Assembly (NCBI GenBank): GCA_030151105.1
Contig: JASLEN010000166.1
Span: 1 to 11,763, forward strand
Direction: 5' to 3'
Length of the DNA: 11,763 bases
Source of the DNA: Dysgonomonas sp.
GTDB lineage: Bacteria; Bacteroidota; Bacteroidia; Bacteroidales; Dysgonomonadaceae
Numbering within the stretch: position 1 is the stretch's first letter; each line of letters starts with the position of its first letter. Made by a program: the position numbers and the translations under genes. Below, piece after piece: positions 1 through 5,613 of this stretch. The notes beneath the pieces were generated by a model. It did not search any database. It worked only from the letters and a program-made list of their open reading frames with translations, and was not told where the DNA came from.

Positions 1-2817
1 CATCACCTTTTGAAGCTGCTTTTCGTCATACCAAACTTTAAGATTATCAATATCTGTGTGGAGTGTAAACAGAACATCTTTTGTTTTAGCATATTCTTCG
101 AATAAGAAAAAATTCTCTTTAACAAAAGACACAACGTCATGCTCTGCAGCAGTTATAGTCATATGACCTTGCTCCTGCTTTCGGAAGTCGAGAAGTTCTG
201 AAATTAAGTCTTTCATCTGAATACTATTCTTATAAGCACTCAAGATTTTGTCATATACATCACTCGTAAAGCTATGCTTATTTATCAAGTAGTCTAATTG
301 CCCAATAATAACTGTAAGAGGTGTTCTAAACTCATGAGAGATGTTAGTAAAGAATCTTAGTTTCGATTGATTCAATGCTTTCACATCTTCCAGATGTTTT
401 TGCTCATACGTTAATGATGCTTGTAGCTTGATACTCTTGTCATATATTCTAAAGAAATAGGTTGTCAAAAGAACAAATGTTACTAAATACAAGATATAGG
501 CTAATGTACTTCTGTAGAAAGGAGGTAATATTTCTATATCAAGAGCGAGTGTGCCAGCATTTGAGACGTTCTCGCCCGTACTTTTAACGATGAGTGTATA
601 TTCTCCAGCATCCAGATTGGTATATGTAATTTTGTTTCCTCGTAAAGGAATCCACTCATCCGAGAATCCTTTGAGTTGATAGCAAAGTCCTTCAGCATTT
701 GCTGCAATATAGTTTGTGGTAGTAATATCTATTTCAAAAATATTAGACTTAGCATCTAAGACAATCTTAGAAGTCTTGAATAATGCTTCACTTAAAATAT
801 TTGTTTTGTCATTTACATGTACTTCATTATTATTTACATATAATCTACTCAAACGAATATCGTAGTTTTGAGGAACAAAATCTAGCTTATCTAAGTCAAA
901 TGAAACCATCCCATCTACTCCTCCTAAAAAAACTTTTTTGTCGGCAGTAAAATATAGTCCATGATCATTTATGATTGACAATGGAAAGTTATTATCCTTA
1001 TTGTAGTTTCTGAATTTCCCTGTCGATGGGTTGAACCTAGATAGACCTAGATTAGTGGTAATGAGATAGTCATCTGGACCTGCTTCTATAATATTGTAGA
1101 GAAAGTCGTTGATTAAATTATTTTTCTTAGAATCATAATTCGTAAAAGTATTTGTCTTATAATCAAAAACATCTAAACCTCGTCCAGCAGTACAGAAATA
1201 GAGTATATTGCGGCTATCGCCCATTATACTATTTATATTATTATTGCTTAAGCTATTATGATCACTTGGGCTATGACGATAATTCACTAATTCTTGGCTC
1301 GAAAAATTATATCGATATATTCCTTCTCCCATCACCGATACCCATAAGTTTTCTTCCTGATCGATATGCAACGCAAGGGTATTTCTCAACAATGCATTCT
1401 GTACTGAATCAGCTAAAAGCATTTCGCACTTTTGTGTTGCAATATCAAAAACACCTACACCATTGTCAGTGGCTATAATGAGTTGTCTATTGTGCGGAAT
1501 TATCTGCCTCACATTATTGGATGGTATTGAATTTCGGTCGTTTACCTTATGCATAAAATGAGTAAATCGCCCTGTTCTCAAATCCAGTTTATCCAATCCT
1601 CCGAGGTAAACTCCAAACCACATTGCATTTTCTACCTCATCGTAATATATTGCCTTCACATTATTATGAGCAATGCTATTGACTCCATTTATAGGAATAT
1701 ACCATTTAAAAGTCTCGTTTTTCCGGTCAAACATATTAACTCCAGCTCCTTCAGTACAAATCCAGAGATTATGATCTCCGTCTTCTGTCATACGTCCTAC
1801 AATGGAAGAACTCAAACCATCTTTCTCGTTGAGAGCTTCCTCATAGTGAGTATAAATGGAATAGTCTGGATTGAAATAATTGACTCCTCCAAAATATGTC
1901 CCCAACCAGATAGAGCCTTGATGATCTTTGATTACGCACCACACAGAGGAGTGGCTTAGTCCATCGGGTCTTTTGTTGGAAGGTGTAAATGTAATTTCCC
2001 CTGTTTTTTTGTTATACCTATTTAATCCTGCAAAAGTAGCGAGCCAAATATCTCCTCTATTGTCTTGACAACATCCTCGTACAAAGTTGGAAGCAATGCT
2101 GTTTTTTCCATTCGGCTTGTGCACAAATTGTTTGATATTTCCAGCAGACATCAGAAATACGCCATCATTCCAAGTAGAAATCCACATATCCCCATCATCG
2201 TCTTTGTAGATATTTGAGATTGCACTATGAATCGTTATTTCATGCTTTATTTGTCCTTCTTTATCAATAGAAAAAAGTCCAATATCAGTACCCGCATAAA
2301 GAGTGTGAGATGTAGAATCTACAAACAAGCTTGTAATACTAGAAACGTGATTAGGGAGTGTATGTTTAAGTACAAACTTATCCATTACATCATCAAAAAC
2401 GAATATATTTCGATTCCTTCCAACATACAAATGTTCACCATAATAGATGGATCTAATATGACTATCTTGCCAGAGTGTAGTAAATTTGTTTTGCGCCATA
2501 TCATAGCGGCTTACACCCTCAGTGCAAAGGATGAACAGTGAACCCTTTTTGTCTCCTGTAATTACTTTAATATCATTAGAAAAGAGACTATTGGCATTAT
2601 CTTCCTCTAATTTATAAGTCTCTATATTGAGTCCATCGTATCGGTTGAGCCCATCTCTAGTGCCTATCCAGATGTAATCATTTTCATCGGCATAGAGCGT
2701 TACCACAGAAACATGAGAGAGTTTTTCAGTCGTATTGATGTGACTGAATTGAATATCCTGCCCTTTGAGATGTAGCAAAGAGGCGAATAAAGCAAAGAGT
2801 ATGAGTATTCTATTCAA
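1..2817 (-). CDS. Hybrid two-component (HTCS-type) sensor histidine kinase, N-terminal 939 residues, cut by left edge
   Basis: The frame is open from a TTG at 2817 to base 1, so only the sensor and the start of the kinase are visible. Seen in order: a signal peptide (residues 1-20, MNRILILFALFASLLHLKGQ); fourteen propeller-blade motifs of the type IWIGTRDGLNRYDG (about 49-62) to VFLGGVDGMVSFD (about 629-641), which is two seven-bladed propellers; a Y_Y_Y domain (about 700-765); one membrane helix (about 771-790); a HisKA domain with H-box FFTNISHEFRTPLT and phospho-acceptor His828; and the beginning of the HATPase N-box (DEKQLQKVM) at the edge. In this family the propellers bind an oligosaccharide in the periplasm, and the cytoplasmic kinase, receiver and AraC-type DNA-binding parts activate a polysaccharide utilisation locus. 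The receiver and AraC parts are expected beyond the window but not seen. The start is TTG: an in-frame TAA lies at 2821-2823, one codon further up, and the signal peptide begins at that TTG. No glycan genes adjoin on the right, so any target locus must lie to the left or elsewhere. Confidence 0.93.
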   Translation of the reverse strand, partial: MNRILILFALFASLLHLKGQDIQFSHINTTEKLSHVSVVTLYADENDYIWIGTRDGLNRYDGLNIETYKLEEDNANSLFSNDIKVITGDKKGSLFILCTEGVSRYDMAQNKFTTLWQDSHIRSIYYGEHLYVGRNRNIFVFDDVMDKFVLKHTLPNHVSSITSLFVDSTSHTLYAGTDIGLFSIDKEGQIKHEITIHSAISNIYKDDDGDMWISTWNDGVFLMSAGNIKQFVHKPNGKNSIASNFVRGCCQDNRGDIWLATFAGLNRYNKKTGEITFTPSNKRPDGLSHSSVWCVIKDHQGSIWLGTYFGGVNYFNPDYSIYTHYEEALNEKDGLSSSIVGRMTEDGDHNLWICTEGAGVNMFDRKNETFKWYIPINGVNSIAHNNVKAIYYDEVENAMWFGVYLGGLDKLDLRTGRFTHFMHKVNDRNSIPSNNVRQIIPHNRQLIIATDNGVGVFDIATQKCEMLLADSVQNALLRNTLALHIDQEENLWVSVMGEGIYRYNFSSQELVNYRHSPSDHNSLSNNNINSIMGDSRNILYFCTAGRGLDVFDYKTNTFTNYDSKKNNLINDFLYNIIEAGPDDYLITTNLGLSRFNPSTGKFRNYNKDNNFPLSIINDHGLYFTADKKVFLGGVDGMVSFDLDKLDFVPQNYDIRLSRLYVNNNEVHVNDKTNILSEALFKTSKIVLDAKSNIFEIDITTTNYIAANAEGLCYQLKGFSDEWIPLRGNKITYTNLDAGEYTLIVKSTGENVSNAGTLALDIEILPPFYRSTLAYILYLVTFVLLTTYFFRIYDKSIKLQASLTYEQKHLEDVKALNQSKLRFFTNISHEFRTPLTVIIGQLDYLINKHSFTSDVYDKILSAYKNSIQMKDLISELLDFRKQEQGHMTITAAEHDVVSFVKENFFLFEEYAKTKDVLFTLHTDIDNLKVWYDEKQLQKVM

Positions 2818-2896
2818 GATTTATCGTATTTTTCAGATGCTAGCGAACTTGCTATAGAACGAAGATATGAAATTTTGATCTAAAAAAAGCTCAAAC

Positions 2897-2936
2897 AAAA
2901 AAATAGGGTCTCAGATATCTATCATACCTAAGACCC
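2897..2936 (-). terminator. Rho-independent terminator after the ydhR-like gene
   Basis: Read on the minus strand, GGGTCTTAG (2936-2928) pairs with CTGAGACCC (2914-2906), with one mismatch and a 13-base loop. It is followed by TA and seven T residues (complement of 2897-2903). This is a textbook intrinsic terminator placed 23 bases after the ydhR-like stop codon. It insulates that transcript from the sensor kinase gene downstream, which must therefore have its own promoter in 2818-2896. Confidence 0.85.
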
Positions 2937-2959
2937 CAAGAACACAAACGTTTTTTCTT

Positions 2960-3259
2960 TTATATTCCTTTATTAATCGAGGATAGTGGCTCATTCACAT
3001 CAAAGTATTTACATGTAATGTTTGTAGCACCCATAGCATCTACACGTTTGGTATGCATAGCTACATACTGCTCAGCAGAAGCTCTATCTTTGAAAATATA
3101 GATACCTCCACTTTCGGCAGTTTCTTTATTCTCAATCCAAATTTTGGAAACAAAACCTTCCTCATTATTGATACTCTCAGCTAAAGGCTTTGCACCCTCA
3201 GTTAATGCATCTCCCATCATTTCAACGGGAAAATCAAAATTAATTTGTACTAATATCAT
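2960..3259 (-). CDS. ydhR: YdhR-like antibiotic-biosynthesis-monooxygenase (ABM) fold protein
   Basis: A 99-residue soluble protein closely resembling E. coli YdhR (about 101 residues). Shared blocks are KPLAESIN (about 25-32), the GF-K-W-E stretch (about 35-43), GGIYIF (about 51-56), HTKRV (about 69-73) and the C-terminal FDVNEPLSSIN (about 86-96). YdhR is a dimeric alpha+beta barrel of the ABM superfamily, annotated as a putative monooxygenase; its physiological reaction is not settled. The length is full for the family, and the ATG at 3257-3259 gives the family-typical N-terminus. It lies 66 bases downstream of the DsbA-like gene with no terminator between them and a strong terminator after it, so it is probably the last gene of that transcript. 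It has no signal peptide and is cytoplasmic. The link with quinone or electrophile handling is an inference from the HxlR-family neighbour. Confidence 0.88.
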   Translation of the reverse strand: MILVQINFDFPVEMMGDALTEGAKPLAESINNEEGFVSKIWIENKETAESGGIYIFKDRASAEQYVAMHTKRVDAMGATNITCKYFDVNEPLSSINKGI

Positions 3260-3325
3260 TTTCTTATTCTTTTGTTTATACTAATCTTATATTCATATTA
3301 TACTCACCTTATACAACAATGGCAG

Positions 3326-4327
3326 TCATTTATTAATATACCATAGATTTCCTTTTCGTGAAACTATTTTCGATAATATTCCGTCTTTCTCCAAGTCAGT
3401 CAAAGAAGTTTCAGCTTGCTTCATATCCATTTCACCTAACACTGATAATTCTTTAATAGTTAGACTTCCAAACAGTTTCATGATAGACAATACATCTTTG
3501 GGATATGTTTTCTTCACAGCTCCAGAATGAGTTTCAAGAATAGCTGCTTCGTAAGCTGAATATGGTTTTGAACCATACACTATCGACTTTAATTCTTTAT
3601 CGTCAAAGAAATATAAAGTGGGAAAACCTCTTACTCCCATGTCTCTACTCAGATTTAAATCTGCCTGAAGCAAATCTGCCCCTCTTCCTTGATAGTCTTT
3701 TTTCAATTGCTCTATGTCCAGATCTGCTCTTCTAGCAGCCTCCTCTATCACCTCCCATTTAGAGATATTCCTTTTTTGCAAGAAAAGCATTTCACGCATC
3801 ACTCGCAGAAAACGAATGGCTTTATCCTCGTCTTGCAATTCCGCAACTTTGAAAGCAATAGACGCTGGAAACGACGAACTCAACGGATCATCATACCACA
3901 CATCTCCATCAATTGGCATCTGATAATAGTCACTAGCCTCGTCCCAATGTTTAGCGACATCGGCTGGACTAGAGATTCCGCCAGCATTATAGCCATTTCC
4001 AAAGGCTGGCAGCAAACCTCCCATTCTGTATTCTATAGTAAAATGATCTCCATACTCTAGTTTCATCTTGCGCAAAGCACCTTCTATGCCCCAACAAGCC
4101 GAACAAATGGGATCTGTATAATACACTATTCTTATTGGTTTTTCTTTCACCTCATCATTCATTATGGCTTTTACATCTACGTCTCTATCGGGCATTTCGC
4201 ACATTCCTGTTTCAGGATTGCATAGCATTGGGTTATTATTTTCCATATTCTTTCCTTTCTTTGTCTGACTTGTACATGCTAGTACATTAAGCAATAAACA
4301 AGTCAGAATTAAGTATTTGTACAACAT
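3326..4327 (-). CDS. DsbA/FrnE-like thioredoxin-fold lipoprotein with a winged-helix-like C-terminal tail
   Basis: 333 residues from the ATG at 4327. Residues 1-18 form a lipoprotein signal (MLYKYLILTCLLLNVLAC) with lipidated Cys18. The thioredoxin fold starts at about 64 with YYTDPICSACWG, whose redox pair is Cys75 and Cys78 (CSAC). A helical insertion follows, and the cis-proline loop GVRGFPTLYF sits at about 231-240. This pattern matches the DsbA-related FrnE/SpxH-like group (Thioredoxin_5), which catalyses dithiol-disulfide exchange. A CX6C motif (Cys36, Cys43; MLCNPETGMCE) precedes the domain. Residues about 276-333 read as a winged helix (LTIKELSVL, then TSLTDLEKDGIL, then SRKGNLWYI). 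A TTG at 4354 would add nine residues, but ATG 4327 gives a better signal peptide. A second ATG at 4246 (MENNNPMLC, 306 residues) is preceded by the purine-rich AAAGAAAGGAAAGAAT and would give a cytoplasmic form. The post-cysteine residues TSQTKK lack the acidic export signal of surface lipoproteins, so a periplasmic-facing location is inferred. Probably cotranscribed with the ydhR-like gene. Confidence 0.85.
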   Translation of the reverse strand: MLYKYLILTCLLLNVLACTSQTKKGKNMENNNPMLCNPETGMCEMPDRDVDVKAIMNDEVKEKPIRIVYYTDPICSACWGIEGALRKMKLEYGDHFTIEYRMGGLLPAFGNGYNAGGISSPADVAKHWDEASDYYQMPIDGDVWYDDPLSSSFPASIAFKVAELQDEDKAIRFLRVMREMLFLQKRNISKWEVIEEAARRADLDIEQLKKDYQGRGADLLQADLNLSRDMGVRGFPTLYFFDDKELKSIVYGSKPYSAYEAAILETHSGAVKKTYPKDVLSIMKLFGSLTIKELSVLGEMDMKQAETSLTDLEKDGILSKIVSRKGNLWYINK

Positions 4328-4351
4328 TTTGCTTAAATTCGTGATTTTACA

Positions 4352-4383
4352 CAAAGATCAACATTGATTTTAGACTTTGCAAT
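4352..4383 (-). promoter_or_regulatory. Candidate Bacteroidetes-type promoter of the DsbA-like gene
   Basis: On the minus strand, GATCTTTG (complement of 4352-4359) matches five of six fixed positions of the Bacteroidetes -7 element TAnnTTTG. ATTG (complement of 4380-4383) matches three of four bases of the -33 element TTTG, with 20 bases between them, which is the usual spacing. It lies 24 bases above the ATG at 4327 and overlaps the inverted repeats in the same gap. Pattern match only. Confidence 0.45.
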
Positions 4384-4402
4384 AAGTCAAAAATACTTGA
4401 CT
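4357..4402. promoter_or_regulatory. Candidate operator region with three short dyads between the divergent genes
   Basis: Three perfect dyads lie in the gap: ATCAA-CA-TTGAT (4357-4368), GACTT-TGCAAT-AAGTC (4373-4388) and AGTCAA-AAATAC-TTGACT (4385-4402). The second and third share the central AAGTC half. The arms of the first and third are close variants of one half-site, (A/G)TCAA. The cluster covers the predicted minus-strand promoter and ends seven bases before the HxlR-family start codon. This fits autoregulation plus control of the divergent gene by a dimeric HxlR protein, a common arrangement in the family. Binding is inferred, not shown. Confidence 0.5.
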
Positions 4403-4408
4403 ACCACT

Positions 4409-4708
4409 ATGACAGAAGATAACAACCTAGAATGCCCCGTGGAAAGAGTGCTAAAAACACTTTCGGGAAAATGGAAACCTCAAATATTTTTATTGGCTAC
4501 ACAAGGTTCTGTGCGGTTTAGTTCGCTCATGCGCCAACTTGAGGGAGTAAACAAGCAATCACTATCTATTGCTCTACGAGAAATGGAAGAAGAAGGCTAT
4601 TTGGTGAAGGAAATAATTTCGGAAAAGCCTCTACATATTGAGTATCTACTATCAGACAAGGGAAAATCTATCATCCCTATTTTCAAACAATTAGACGACT
4701 TCATCTAA
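4409..4708 (+). CDS. HxlR-family winged-helix transcriptional regulator
   Basis: A 99-residue regulator with the full HxlR pattern: Cys9-Pro10-Val-Glu near the N-terminus, LSGKWKPQIFLL (about 18-29), the recognition region RFSSLMRQLEGVNKQSLSIALREMEEEGYL (about 36-65), and the wing HIEYLLSDKGKSIIP (about 76-90). Members bind DNA as dimers. Several, such as the Bacillus subtilis YodB and HypR proteins, use a conserved N-terminal cysteine to sense quinones, electrophiles or disulfide stress, and Cys9 is in that position. I chose ATG 4409 because the family N-terminus begins here; a TTG at 4364 would add 15 unrelated residues and overlap the dyads. It is divergent from the DsbA-like gene with 81 bases between the chosen ATG codons. 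The likely targets are itself and the DsbA-like/YdhR pair; the exact inducer is not readable. Confidence 0.9.
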   Translation: MTEDNNLECPVERVLKTLSGKWKPQIFLLATQGSVRFSSLMRQLEGVNKQSLSIALREMEEEGYLVKEIISEKPLHIEYLLSDKGKSIIPIFKQLDDFI

Positions 4709-4739
4709 AGTAATACTTATTTTATTCTATTAATAAATG

Positions 4740-4792
4740 ATGTTGCAAGACAACATATTCAGCTTCATTCACTATTTCGATGAAATGGAGCT
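4740..4792. repeat. Two adjacent hairpins after the HxlR-family gene
   Basis: The first is ATGTTG-CAAGA-CAACAT (4740-4756), a perfect 6-bp stem. The second is AGCTTCATT (4761-4769) with AATGGAGCT (4784-4792), a 9-bp stem including one G-U pair if transcribed from the plus strand. The sequence after it is only moderately T-rich (AATTTAAC). They may mark the end of the regulator transcript, but neither is a classic intrinsic terminator. Confidence 0.4.
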
Positions 4793-4830
4793 AATTTAAC
4801 TATCAACAAAGTCCTATATACCTTATTCCT

Positions 4831-4882
4831 AAAAAAGGAAATACTATTTACCAACAAGAGAGCTTTATTGATAAATAGTATT
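4831..4882 (-). terminator. Probable terminator of the ABC transporter operon
   Basis: AATACTATTTA (4840-4850) and TAAATAGTATT (4872-4882) form a perfect 11-bp inverted repeat around a 21-base loop, with possible extra CAA/TTG pairing inside the loop. Read on the minus strand, the stem is followed by TCC and six T residues (complement of 4831-4836), 25 bases after the ATPase stop codon. On the plus strand no T run follows, so minus-strand termination is favoured. The stem is A/T-rich with a single G-C pair, hence moderate confidence. Confidence 0.55.
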
Positions 4883-4907
4883 AACCTCATCACTAGTGAA
4901 CTAAAAT

Positions 4908-5582
4908 CTATAGCTGTGTTTCTGTTACAATACGTCCGTCAAACAAGTTGATAGTGCGGTGCGCAAAAGAAGCATCATGCTGAGAGTGAGTCACCATTAC
5001 AATAGTTGCTCCCTCCTGATTCAATTGCGTTAATAGATTCATCACATCCAAACCGTTCTTGGAATCTAGATTACCAGTAGGCTCATCGGCAAGTATTAGT
5101 TTAGGATTGGCTACTACTGCACGAGCTATTGCCACACGCTGTTGCTGTCCACCCGAGAGCTGACTAGGGAAGTGGCTTGCACGATGCCCCATATTCATTT
5201 TCTTAAGTGCGGCTTCTACACGCTCCTTACGCTCCGACTTTTTAACATCTAAATAAATGAGAGGAAGTTCAACATTCTCGTAAACAGTCATTTCCTCAAT
5301 TAAGTTAAAGCTTTGGAACACGAAACCAATATTTCCTTTTCGTGTTTGTGTACGCTCTTTCTCTTTTAGGCTACCAACTTCCTTTCCATCGAGTAAATAC
5401 TTACCAGATGTAGGATTGTCGAGTAAGCCAACAATATTCAAGAGAGTGGATTTTCCACAACCCGAAGGCCCCATTATAGCGATAAACTCGCCCTTCTTTA
5501 CGTGCATATCTATTTCATTCAATGCCACTGTTTCAATTTCTTCGGTACGAAATACTTTTGAGAGCTTTTTGATTTCTAACAT
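4908..5582 (-). CDS. ABC transporter ATP-binding protein, LolD/MacB type
   Basis: A 224-residue cytoplasmic ATPase with all nucleotide-binding motifs intact: Walker [10 protein letters not shown] (38-46), Q-loop Gln90, signature LSGGQ (142-146), Walker B LILADEP (162-168) with catalytic Glu167, D-loop NLDS (171-174) and switch His199. The segment around [26 protein letters not shown] is typical of the LolD/FtsE/MacB subfamily that powers FtsX-fold permeases, and the length is normal for a stand-alone subunit. In this class ATP hydrolysis drives mechanical movement of the permease's periplasmic parts rather than transport through a membrane channel. It is the last gene of the operon, 31 bases after permease C, and the only ATPase seen with three permeases. 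A further ATPase could lie upstream outside the window. Substrate unknown. Confidence 0.96.
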   Translation of the reverse strand: MLEIKKLSKVFRTEEIETVALNEIDMHVKKGEFIAIMGPSGCGKSTLLNIVGLLDNPTSGKYLLDGKEVGSLKEKERTQTRKGNIGFVFQSFNLIEEMTVYENVELPLIYLDVKKSERKERVEAALKKMNMGHRASHFPSQLSGGQQQRVAIARAVVANPKLILADEPTGNLDSKNGLDVMNLLTQLNQEGATIVMVTHSQHDASFAHRTINLFDGRIVTETQL

Positions 5583-5613
5583 AATGATATATTTTTAGTT
5601 TATTGTTTATAAA

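Noticed and set aside
1152..2541. Plus-strand reading frames at 1152-1478, 1549-1959 and 2227-2541
   Set aside because: They lie antisense within the continuous sensor-kinase frame, and their translations are low-complexity with no recognisable domain.
2860..2899. Promoter of the sensor kinase (TTTG at 2892-2895 with TATCTTCG at 2860-2867, minus strand)
   Set aside because: The 24-base spacing is longer than the usual 19-21, so it is not supported, although a promoter must exist nearby.
3689..4060. Plus-strand frames opposite the DsbA-like gene
   Set aside because: They are antisense shadows of a gene with clear active-site motifs.
4364..4408. TTG start adding 15 residues to the HxlR-family regulator
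   Set aside because: The family N-terminus begins at ATG 4409, and the added stretch overlaps the dyads and candidate promoter.
4740..4882. Repeats read as a CRISPR array or insertion sequence
   Set aside because: The stems differ from each other, have no regular spacers, and there is no transposase or target duplication.
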